17,405 nt of DNA from UBA11996 sp964394975 (GTDB lineage Bacteria > Chloroflexota > Dehalococcoidia > Lucifugimonadales > UBA826), in the NCBI GenBank assembly GCA_964394975.1, contig CAYMZR010000037.1, forward strand, positions 1 to 17,405, given 5' to 3'. The number at the start of each line of letters is the position of its first letter. The stretch's first letter is position 1. Both the position numbers and the translations under genes were made by a program. Below are positions 1 to 5,886 of this stretch, piece by piece. The notes under the pieces are model-generated. The model saw nothing but the letters and a program-made list of their open reading frames with translations. It did no database searches and was not told where the DNA came from.

Positions 1-45
1 CTTGGGTTTCAACCTCCAGAAGAGATCTATACGATGAAGGATTGA
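1..45 (+). CDS. Possible C-terminal end of an upstream gene (partial)
   Basis: From base 1 the first frame is open and reads LGFQPPEEIYTMKD before a TGA at 43-45. The stop overlaps a TTG that opens the next ORF (TTGA at 42-45), the same junction seen between the ABC ATPase and permease genes at 5170-5173. That arrangement suggests the tail of a real, translationally coupled gene. Fourteen residues are too few to identify it. If real, it would be the third-last gene before the edge of the integrated element. The alternative is chance: the frame used by the next ORF is also open to base 1, so that ORF could instead begin outside the window. Confidence 0.3.
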   Translation, partial: LGFQPPEEIYTMKD

Positions 46-329
46 GGTCTGGCAAAATCGATTATCCAAGGCCATTTTTTCTGGGAAACGTCTTTGAAGA
101 ATTATCTTTGGAATCGCGCCTAGGGATGGTGAAAGTCTTTGGTCTTCCAGAAAGGTTAGCTCATTTGACTCTTGATGATCTGGCGTCAAGATCAGATATG
201 CCTCCTGACGACTACAAATACTTATTTAATACGGTAGGCCTATACGGTCAGGAGGCAATCGCTCCCTACATAAATTCTCTAAACAGTTTTTCACAGATAT
301 CAATTCAAGATGAGGAGGCAGGCAAATGA
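42..329 (+). CDS. Hypothetical protein, 95 aa, coupled to the integrase
   Basis: I do not recognise this protein. As drawn it starts at TTG 42; the frame stays open to base 1, so it may be longer at its N-terminus. No good ribosome binding site precedes TTG 42. Its stop overlaps the integrase start (ATGA at 326-329), so the two are probably co-translated, and GAGGAGGCAGGCAA just upstream of 326 serves as the integrase ribosome binding site. The middle of the protein (about residues 30-75, with LTLDDLASRSDMPPDD and a YKYLFNTVGLYGQEAI segment) has alternating helical character that could be a small helix-turn-helix fold. Position before an integrase would suit an excisionase or small regulator, but I see no decisive motif. 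Function unknown. Confidence 0.5.
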   Translation: MRSGKIDYPRPFFLGNVFEELSLESRLGMVKVFGLPERLAHLTLDDLASRSDMPPDDYKYLFNTVGLYGQEAIAPYINSLNSFSQISIQDEEAGK

Positions 330-1471
330 AAGGTAGCATTAGGAGACGCAGTAAGAATTCCTGGGAGATTTCTATCGATTTAGGAAAAAATCTTGATGGT
401 AGCCGACGTAGAAAATATCTTAATGTCAAAGGTAAAAAATCTCAGGCAGCGAAAAAACTTAGAGAATTATTAACTACTGCCGACAAAGGGCTACCACTTG
501 AATTATCCAGGGAAACACTGGGCGCATATTTATTGCACTGGCATGAAAATTATGCGGTTCCAAACACCAGGCCACGAACGGCAGATCGATACATGACCGA
601 CATAAAAAATCACCTCACTCCCCTACTGGGAAACATCCCACTTTCCAAGCTAAGCGCAGACAACATTCAAGCCGCCGAGGCAAAGATGCTAGCCAAGGGT
701 TTGTCAGCTAGGAGCGTTCTTCACGCGCATCGAGTGCTTGCCCAATCTCTGAAACATGCTGTTGAAAAAGGACATATATGGCGAAACCCATGTGATGTGG
801 TAAAAGCTCCGAAGATATCCAGACCCATCATGAAGGTTCCTAGTCCGGAAACAGTTGTAAATATCCTTGAAAAGGCACGGACTCATTTGCACTATCCTGC
901 TTTCCACCTGCTGGCGTTCAGTGGAGCCCGCCGAGGCGAGGTCTGTGGATTGCAATGGGGAGACATAGATCTGGATCAGAAAAGAATCTCGATCAACCGG
1001 TCTGCTGTGAGGGTGAAAGGCAAGGGAGTGATGATGTTTCCCCCAAAGACCGAAAGTGGAAGGCGAAACATAGCAATTGACTCTCAGACGGTGGATGTTC
1101 TTCGAACTCTCCAGGGAACACAGCTCGTTACTAAACTTGACCACGACATACCTAATTCCTCTACGGACCATGTGCTAAGTGACGAATTGGGAAATCCTCT
1201 GGATCCTTACGTGCTGACGAATTCGTGGAGGAGATTGGTATCCAGGCTGGGCCTCACTGGTATAAGGCTTCATGACCTTCGCCATTTCCATGCATCTCTA
1301 CTCTTGAGAATGAACACCCATCCAAAAATAGTCCAGGAACGTCTTGGTCATTCAACCATATCAATAACACTCGACACATACAGTCATTCAATTCCGTCTC
1401 TTCAAAGGGAAGCTGCAGACAGCTTTGCAGACCAGATGAACCAGGTAGACATGTCGGCAAATCATAAATAA
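326..1471 (+). CDS. Tyrosine recombinase / phage-type integrase
   Basis: Site-specific recombinase that would insert and excise a mobile element by strand exchange at attachment sites. At 381 aa it has the full three-part layout. Residues 1-55 are a basic arm-type DNA-binding region (IRRRSKNSWEISIDLG). Residues 62-163 are the SAM-like core-binding domain (LGAYLLHWHENY onward). Residues about 170-365 are the catalytic domain. The catalytic set is complete: R202 in GARRGE, K241 in PPKTESGRR, H316 and R319 in HDLRH, H342 in LGHS, and nucleophile Y352 in LDTYSH. It is therefore probably active. Its stop lies about 100 bp from the 3' end of tRNA-Sec, the usual geometry for an integrase using a tRNA as attB. 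Its last codons contain one copy of the GTCGGCAAA repeat, so the C-terminal MSANHK overlaps a probable attachment arm. The start is fixed by the upstream GGAGG and the ATGA overlap. Confidence 0.93.
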   Translation: MKGSIRRRSKNSWEISIDLGKNLDGSRRRKYLNVKGKKSQAAKKLRELLTTADKGLPLELSRETLGAYLLHWHENYAVPNTRPRTADRYMTDIKNHLTPLLGNIPLSKLSADNIQAAEAKMLAKGLSARSVLHAHRVLAQSLKHAVEKGHIWRNPCDVVKAPKISRPIMKVPSPETVVNILEKARTHLHYPAFHLLAFSGARRGEVCGLQWGDIDLDQKRISINRSAVRVKGKGVMMFPPKTESGRRNIAIDSQTVDVLRTLQGTQLVTKLDHDIPNSSTDHVLSDELGNPLDPYVLTNSWRRLVSRLGLTGIRLHDLRHFHASLLLRMNTHPKIVQERLGHSTISITLDTYSHSIPSLQREAADSFADQMNQVDMSANHK

Positions 1472-1500
1472 AGATTTTGGTCGGCAAAATGTCGGCAAAA
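1453..1500 (+). repeat. Three direct repeats of GTCGGCAAA(A), candidate integrase arm sites
   Basis: GTCGGCAAA occurs at 1453-1461, and GTCGGCAAAA at 1480-1489 and 1491-1500. The last two are spaced exactly 11 bp, about one helical turn; the first lies inside the end of the integrase gene. Directly repeated short motifs between an integrase gene and its tRNA attachment site are what arm-type binding sites for the recombinase N-terminal domain look like. The repeats are seen; the role is inferred. Confidence 0.6.
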
Positions 1501-1544
1501 CCTAGTTAAAGACCTTATCGTTATCTAATTACTCGATCTATTTA

Positions 1545-1570
1545 CTAAACAACCCTCAGGCACTGTTTAG
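1545..1570. repeat. 7-bp perfect inverted repeat beside the tRNA-Sec 3' end
   Basis: CTAAACA (1545-1551) and TGTTTAG (1564-1570) are perfect inverted arms separated by 12 bases. They lie 4 bp from the CCA end of the tRNA-Sec gene, between it and the integrase. On the minus strand this could be a weak terminator for the tRNA transcript, but the stem is A+T-rich and no clear T-run follows. It could equally be part of the attachment region. Role undecided. Confidence 0.35.
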
Positions 1571-1573
1571 CTT

Positions 1574-1671
1574 TGGCGGGAGCGCGAGGGAGTCGAACCC
1601 ACCGCACCAATCGAAGGATTGCTGCCAACGGAGTTGAAGTCCGCAGAGACCACCAGGCCTCATCCGCTCCC
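1574..1671 (-). tRNA. selC: tRNA-Sec (anticodon UCA)
   Basis: Selenocysteine tRNA, which decodes UGA with SelB and a SECIS element. Read on the minus strand, the 98-nt gene starts GGGAGCGG and ends CGCTCCC-G-CCA, with CCA encoded. It has a six-pair D stem (GAGGCC/GGTCTC) with a four-base loop. The anticodon stem carries the loop CTTCAAC, with TCA at 1637-1635. There is a long variable arm of about nine pairs and a T loop TTCGACT. The overlong variable arm and six-pair D stem separate it from an ordinary UGA suppressor. Two blemishes appear in the long acceptor/T helix: G8 faces G, and the T stem has one U-U pair. The gene lies downstream of thioredoxin on the same strand and may be read from the same transcript. 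Its 3' end faces the integrase, making it the probable insertion site. Confidence 0.93.
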
Positions 1672-1688
1672 AAATTAAGCTTTCTTAC

Positions 1689-1721
1689 AAAAACCGGAAC
1701 CCAGGCTGGAATTAACTGGGT
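1689..1721 (-). terminator. Candidate weak terminator after thioredoxin
   Basis: On the minus strand ACCCAG (1721-1716) and CTGGGT (1704-1699) form a six-pair stem around an 11-base loop, followed after a few bases by TTTTT (1693-1689). It sits 15 bp past the thioredoxin stop and 18 bp before the tRNA-Sec gene. The long loop and offset T-run make it a marginal intrinsic terminator. Confidence 0.3.
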
Positions 1722-1735
1722 GGGCGATGGGTTGA

Positions 1736-2086
1736 TTATATTTCCCCGAGCTCAGGCGGCAAGGCAAGGGCTTCGTCAATTTTCTTTTGAATGATTGACT
1801 TCGGTACAGCTCCGACTATTTGGTCCACCGGTTTACCATCGCTAAAAATTAGGAGTGCAGGTATTCCCCTGATGTTGTAGTTCATTGATGTCTGAGCGTT
1901 ACTATCAACATCGAGTTTACCGACTTTGATTTTACCTTCGTACTCATCTGCTATCTGCTGAATAACTGGCGCGATCATTTTGCATGGTTGGCACCAATCA
2001 GCCCAAAAATCTATTAATACCGGCACGTCCGAATTTAATACCTCTTCCTGAAAATTACTGTCTGTTATCTCAACAGTGTCTGCCAT
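1736..2086 (-). CDS. trxA: Thioredoxin
   Basis: Cytoplasmic dithiol reductase that reduces protein disulfides and is recharged by thioredoxin reductase. The 116-residue protein covers a complete single thioredoxin fold with no signal peptide. The active site W31-C32-Q33-P34-C35 carries Gln where classical thioredoxin has Gly, which in the family can shift redox potential. The buried acid D26 and the cis-proline P76 (GIPALLIF, with Ala where Thr is usual) are present. The start is supported by AAGGAG eight bases upstream (complement 2095-2100). It is the last protein gene of a likely iscS-lipoprotein-trxA unit, 59 bp after the lipoprotein. The C-terminal tail after about residue 107 (LALPPELGEI) is slightly longer than in E. 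coli TrxA. Confidence 0.93.
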   Translation of the reverse strand: MADTVEITDSNFQEEVLNSDVPVLIDFWADWCQPCKMIAPVIQQIADEYEGKIKVGKLDVDSNAQTSMNYNIRGIPALLIFSDGKPVDQIVGAVPKSIIQKKIDEALALPPELGEI

Positions 2087-2145
2087 AACATCTACTCCTT
2101 GACATAAATCCCTTGTTTAACGGATCGGTTCAATGGGTTTTCTAA

Positions 2146-2709
2146 TTAGTCTCTATCTTTCCAATAATCAACGAAGTCTACAGGTATATATTCAACTTCG
2201 TCCCAAAATATTGTACCCAATATCAATCCCTTGGGCACATCAAATACCAGACTTCCTGAAACCTGAAACTTTCTCGCCAACTCAATTTCTCCCCACAATA
2301 CAGGGGTTATCTCTACAGCATCACGGCCTGCCTCTAACGTTCCAGATATTTCCCGAGAGCGTTCAAATGGATCAATGGCCTCTATTTTCTTCCCCCTGCG
2401 ATCACCTAATTTGGCAGCCTCAGGGTCTACTGATATAGGTATAACTGTACTACTGCGGTTAACTATCGTCGTGTTTATAATCGCCAATTTTCTGTTCGAA
2501 GCGCTAGGGGTAATAATTCTTGTAACTCCACCCTCGGTATAAAAAGCTTTAGACACAACCTGTGGCTTTGATGCATGTACTTCAAGGTTCCTTCCGCTAG
2601 CACCGAAATCCAACTGTTCTGAATTGCAAGCAGCGAACAAAACAGCAACCGTAATTACTGCAAACAAGGTAAAAGCATTTCTACTGGAATTATTTAAAAT
2701 GTTCATCAT
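2146..2709 (-). CDS. Predicted lipoprotein, DUF4352-like
   Basis: A 187-residue exported protein of unknown function. The N-terminus has a hydrophobic stretch at residues 12-26 ending in LFAAC, so C28 is the probable lipidated cysteine; Phe at -3 makes the lipobox imperfect but usable. The mature part is rich in beta strands. It has the pattern of DUF4352-type immunoglobulin-like domains: a conserved N-x-T/S region (INTTIVNRSS), then residues leading to a VSGSLVFDVPKG segment. That match is by pattern memory only. Two ATG codons in a row open the frame and there is no strong ribosome binding site. It lies between iscS and trxA with gaps of 63 and 59 bp on the same strand. Whether it shares their function is unknown. 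Confidence 0.75.
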   Translation of the reverse strand: MMNILNNSSRNAFTLFAVITVAVLFAACNSEQLDFGASGRNLEVHASKPQVVSKAFYTEGGVTRIITPSASNRKLAIINTTIVNRSSTVIPISVDPEAAKLGDRRGKKIEAIDPFERSREISGTLEAGRDAVEITPVLWGEIELARKFQVSGSLVFDVPKGLILGTIFWDEVEYIPVDFVDYWKDRD

Positions 2710-2772
2710 TTGTTAAATTTAAATATGTCGTGGATAGTGAAAAATAACCGTCATAATCTATTACATGGTATG

Positions 2773-3969
2773 TCACGAATGGGTAGTTAAGGAAGGCATA
2801 TCTCGCAGTTTTTTTATTAGATTCGGAAGGACATCTAGCAAATAATCAACATCTGCGTCTGTGTTATCTCTCCCTAAAGTGATTCGGAGAGTTCCTTGTG
2901 CTAATTCCGCAGAATGCCCAATAGCAATCAAAACATGTGATGGTTCCAGAGATGCCGATGAGCAGGCGCTCCCGCTGGAAGCGCAAATACCTGCAAAATC
3001 CAATCCTAATAACACTGGCTCCCCTTCTACCCCGTGGAATGACACGCTCACATTGTTAGGGAGACGATCCACAATATCACCATTTATTGTCACATTTTCC
3101 ACTTTTTCCTGTAGGCCTTTGATAATCCTATCTCGCTTCTTTAACAAGGCAGGTTGCAACTCTTCTCTTTCTTTATCTGATAATTCCAAGGCTTTAGCAA
3201 GGCCAACTATCCCAGCAACATTTTCTGTACCGGATCGATTTTGACGCTCCTGACCTCCTCCCATCATCAATGGTTCAAAAGGGGTTCCTCTTTTTAAATA
3301 TAAAACTCCAACCCCTCTTGGGCCGTAGAATTTATGGGCAGAAACGCTAAGCATATCAACCCCTAAATCCTTTACATCTACTTCAAGGGAACCGGCTGCC
3401 TGCACTGCATCACTGTGAACCAAAATGGTCTTATTCCTTCCTACTGCCAATTCTTTCACTGCTCTTGAAATATCTTTTATGGGCTGAATTGTCCCGATCT
3501 CGTTATTAGCCATCATGACGCTAACTAAAACGGTCCCTTCTTTTACGGCATTCAAAACTTCCACAGCCGACACGCGGCCATCCCTATCAACCGGCAAATA
3601 TGTGACCTCAAACCCAAACTGTTCCATCTGTTGGCAAGTGTGTAAAACTGCATGATGCTCAATTTGAGTTGTTATTATGTGGCTGCCCAGATTACGCATA
3701 GCTAAAGCAGCACCCTTAATGGCAGCGTTATCAGACTCTGTGCCACCACTAGTAAACATTATCTCACTGATCCTTGCGCCCAGTATGCGAGCAACCGACT
3801 CTCGTGATTCGTCCACTGCCTTTCGTGCTTCCTGAGCCAGAGTATATATACTAGAAGGGTTTCCATAGCTGGACTGCATGTAGGGCAACATAGCATCTAA
3901 GACTTCGGACCTCATTTGTGTAGTGGCCGCATGATCAAGGTATATAATTTTATTTGCAGACTGTGACAT
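2773..3969 (-). CDS. iscS: Cysteine desulfurase (IscS/NifS family)
   Basis: Pyridoxal-phosphate enzyme that takes sulfur from L-cysteine as a persulfide and passes it to Fe-S cluster assembly, tRNA thiolation or, in some bacteria, selenium handling. The 398-residue length is normal. Visible features are the N-terminal YLDHAATT, the cofactor loop SGGTESDN (about 74-81), H106 in EHHAV, D187 in HSDAVQ, the Schiff-base lysine K213 in SAHKFYGP, and the catalytic cysteine C336 in SSGSACSS. The SSGSAC loop marks group I (IscS/NifS) rather than group II SufS. No iscU, iscR, mnmA or thiI follows; the next genes are a lipoprotein, thioredoxin and tRNA-Sec. A sigma70-like promoter lies 60 bp upstream. 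The stop is TGA; a UGA readthrough would add only three codons, so selenocysteine there is unlikely. Confidence 0.95.
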   Translation of the reverse strand: MSQSANKIIYLDHAATTQMRSEVLDAMLPYMQSSYGNPSSIYTLAQEARKAVDESRESVARILGARISEIMFTSGGTESDNAAIKGAALAMRNLGSHIITTQIEHHAVLHTCQQMEQFGFEVTYLPVDRDGRVSAVEVLNAVKEGTVLVSVMMANNEIGTIQPIKDISRAVKELAVGRNKTILVHSDAVQAAGSLEVDVKDLGVDMLSVSAHKFYGPRGVGVLYLKRGTPFEPLMMGGGQERQNRSGTENVAGIVGLAKALELSDKEREELQPALLKKRDRIIKGLQEKVENVTINGDIVDRLPNNVSVSFHGVEGEPVLLGLDFAGICASSGSACSSASLEPSHVLIAIGHSAELAQGTLRITLGRDNTDADVDYLLDVLPNLIKKLRDMPSLTTHS

Positions 3970-4028
3970 AAAAATAACCCTACTTAAATTACATCAAACC
4001 TAACCTTCTAAATATTAGCACGGGGATA

Positions 4029-4057
4029 CTTATAAATAAGACGTTAAGGGGTTACAA
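4029..4057 (-). promoter_or_regulatory. Sigma70-like promoter for the iscS unit
   Basis: On the minus strand TTGTAA (4057-4052) is followed by a 17-bp spacer and TATAAG (4034-4029). Both hexamers match the consensus in four or more positions, and the spacing is ideal. The -10 is 59 bp upstream of the iscS start. It is back to back with a promoter for the ABC operon in a 235-bp intergenic region. Confidence 0.45.
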
Positions 4058-4104
4058 AATACAATTTTCATGAGATTGTTAGTAGGAAAGAGTTTAAAAT
4101 ATGC

Positions 4105-4133
4105 TTGAACACCGCAGTAGGTTGAATTAGTAT
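4105..4133 (+). promoter_or_regulatory. Sigma70-like promoter for the ABC operon
   Basis: TTGAAC (4105-4110), a 17-bp spacer and TAGTAT (4128-4133) make a good sigma70-type promoter about 70 bp before the ABC ATPase start. It diverges from the iscS promoter; the two -35 boxes are 47 bp apart. I see no clear operator in the space between. Confidence 0.45.
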
Positions 4134-4204
4134 TCCCGAGTTCTATTTTCGCGAGACACTGAGTCAGGATAACATCTGAGACTCTGATATTGAGGATTGG
4201 CTGA

Positions 4205-5173
4205 TTGATTGAAGCAATAGACATAACCAAGTTTTATGGTGATTTCCCAGCTGTAACCGGGCTAAGCTTTTCGGTAGAGCAAGGAGAAATTCTTGGATTT
4301 TTAGGGCCGAACGGTGCAGGCAAATCAACCACAATGAAAATCCTAACAGGATTTATTCCGCCTTCGTCTGGAACGGCTAAAATTGCTGGTTACGACATAG
4401 TCGAGCAGTCACTCCAAGCGAGAAAACACATTGGATATTTGCCAGAGACTGTGCCTCTATATGAAGACATGACAGTCAGTGATTATTTATCGTTTATGGG
4501 TCAAATACGAGGAATGTCTTCGCCCCAAGTGAAAAATAGAATAGATGAGGTAGTTCAACTTTGTAGACTGGAAGAATACAAGAACACCATAATCGGAAAA
4601 CTGTCGAAGGGATATAGACAAAGGGTTGGAATATCGCAGGCGATATTACATGAACCTGACGTCTTGGTATTAGATGAACCCACCATCGGAATCGACCCGA
4701 TACAAGTTGTTGAGACAAGGCAATTGATAAAGGATCTTGGAGAAGATCACACTTTGATACTAAGCTCCCACATTTTGCCGGAAGTCAGCATGATTTGCGA
4801 CAGGGTAATAATAATACACGAGGGCCAAATCGTCGCGGTAGATGACCCAACCAACTTAGGAACAAACCTTGCTGGAGTTGAAAGAGTTGAACTCGAAGTG
4901 AAAGGTGCCAATAGAGAAATAATGCCGGCCTTGGAATTGATAAGTGGCGTGCAAGTAATAGAAAGGGTTCCAGTCACAGGCGGAGCGTATCACAGATACC
5001 ACATCACAGTTGAAATGGGAAAAGACCTAAGGCATGAACTTGCAACTATGGTCGTAAATAGCGGGTGGGAGCTTTTAAAACTGCAATCACTAGGTATGTC
5101 GCTAGAAGAAATATTCTTAAGACTGACCATTGAAGAAGAACAATTACCGAGTCCAACAGAGGAAATATCTTGA
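4205..5173 (+). CDS. ABC transporter ATPase, GldA-like
   Basis: ATP-hydrolysing subunit of an ABC-2 type exporter or membrane-remodelling complex. Residues 1-220 hold the nucleotide-binding domain. Walker A is GPNGAGKST (34-42), the Q-loop region reads YLPET (79-82) with Glu in the usual Gln place, the signature is LSKGYRQR (133-140), Walker B ends LDEPT (D157, E158), and the switch histidine is H189. The LSKGYRQRVGISQA signature and LPE loop are typical of the GldA-like subgroup. Residues 225-322 are the C-terminal extension common to that subgroup. The start is TTG: it gives the conserved IEAIDITKFYG beginning and has GAGG nine bases upstream. The end overlaps the permease start by four bases (TTGA). 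The transported substrate cannot be read from sequence. Confidence 0.92.
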   Translation: MIEAIDITKFYGDFPAVTGLSFSVEQGEILGFLGPNGAGKSTTMKILTGFIPPSSGTAKIAGYDIVEQSLQARKHIGYLPETVPLYEDMTVSDYLSFMGQIRGMSSPQVKNRIDEVVQLCRLEEYKNTIIGKLSKGYRQRVGISQAILHEPDVLVLDEPTIGIDPIQVVETRQLIKDLGEDHTLILSSHILPEVSMICDRVIIIHEGQIVAVDDPTNLGTNLAGVERVELEVKGANREIMPALELISGVQVIERVPVTGGAYHRYHITVEMGKDLRHELATMVVNSGWELLKLQSLGMSLEEIFLRLTIEEEQLPSPTEEIS

Positions 5174-5883
5174 CCAACTTATTGGCTATTACCCTCAAAG
5201 AGACAAAAGCTTATTTTTCGACTCCTTCCGCTTACATAGTAGGAACCATGTTCCTAGTTTTAACCGGAGTATTTTTTGTATTTGATGTCAGTAAACCATT
5301 TGCAGAGGCCGGAGTTAGGGGACTTTCAGATTGGGCCAGCTTCTTTATTGTTTTCCTGGCACCGCTAATCACAATGAAACTTCTAGCCGAGGAGCAAAAG
5401 TTAGGTACATTAGAGCTATTGCTAACTTCCCCGGTAAGGGAATGGGAAGTCGTGTTAGGGAAATACCTTGCAAGTCTTTTGATGCTTTTGGCAATTCAGT
5501 CAGTAACCCTCTACTACGTCTTCATGGTTTATTTCTTCGGTAACCCGGACACTGGACCTGTAATCAGCGCATATATAGGTTTAGTACTTCATGGAGCTGC
5601 TGCCCTTGCTATTGGAATGTTAGGTTCCTCTCTTTCAGGAAATCAAATCGTTTCAGCCGTGGTAGCGACCGCTATTTTATTAATATTTTCCTTTGTTAAT
5701 AGGGTGGCCTCGCTAGTAGATGGTGCTGCGGCTGAATTCATAAATGCACTTTCTTTCAACGAACGATTGTCTGATTTCAGTAAAGGGGTTATCGATCTTA
5801 GTCATGTAATTTATTTCCTGAGCATCGTAGCAATTTTTTTATTTCTATCAATTCGCTCTCTGGAAACTAGGCGGTGGAGATAA
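5170..5883 (+). CDS. ABC-2 type permease, GldF-like
   Basis: Membrane subunit partnering the ATPase just upstream. The 237 residues hold about six hydrophobic segments, near residues 21-40, 56-73, 100-123, 132-154, 160-178 and 212-228. Between the second and third lies the conserved cytoplasmic loop KLLAEEQKLGTLELLLTSP followed by EWEVVLGKYLA, the hallmark of the GldF/NosY-like ABC-2 permeases. Translation starts at TTG with AGAGGA six bases upstream; the start shares TTGA with the ATPase stop, so the two are translationally coupled. The next gene begins three bases after its stop. The combination ATPase, permease and GldG-like protein is the known GldA-GldF-GldG layout, described for gliding Bacteroidota but found widely in other phyla without gliding. 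Confidence 0.9.
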   Translation: MTNLLAITLKETKAYFSTPSAYIVGTMFLVLTGVFFVFDVSKPFAEAGVRGLSDWASFFIVFLAPLITMKLLAEEQKLGTLELLLTSPVREWEVVLGKYLASLLMLLAIQSVTLYYVFMVYFFGNPDTGPVISAYIGLVLHGAAALAIGMLGSSLSGNQIVSAVVATAILLIFSFVNRVASLVDGAAAEFINALSFNERLSDFSKGVIDLSHVIYFLSIVAIFLFLSIRSLETRRWR

Positions 5884-5886
5884 AAT

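Noticed and set aside
43..45. Possible selenocysteine UGA in the first frame of the window
   Set aside because: The extension past the TGA does not look like conserved protein and ends in a stop within the next ORF; an ordinary stop with TTGA coupling fits better.
704..1171. 155-aa open frame antisense to the integrase
   Set aside because: It lies wholly within the integrase gene, which has a complete set of family motifs; the antisense translation has no recognisable features.
1573..1794. 73-aa plus-strand open frame
   Set aside because: It runs through the tRNA-Sec gene and the end of thioredoxin on the opposite strand; composition is low-quality and there is no ribosome binding site.
2755..2775. 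Possible selenocysteine UGA at the end of iscS
   Set aside because: Readthrough would add only three residues before TAA, with no downstream structure that I can see as SECIS; an ordinary stop is simpler.
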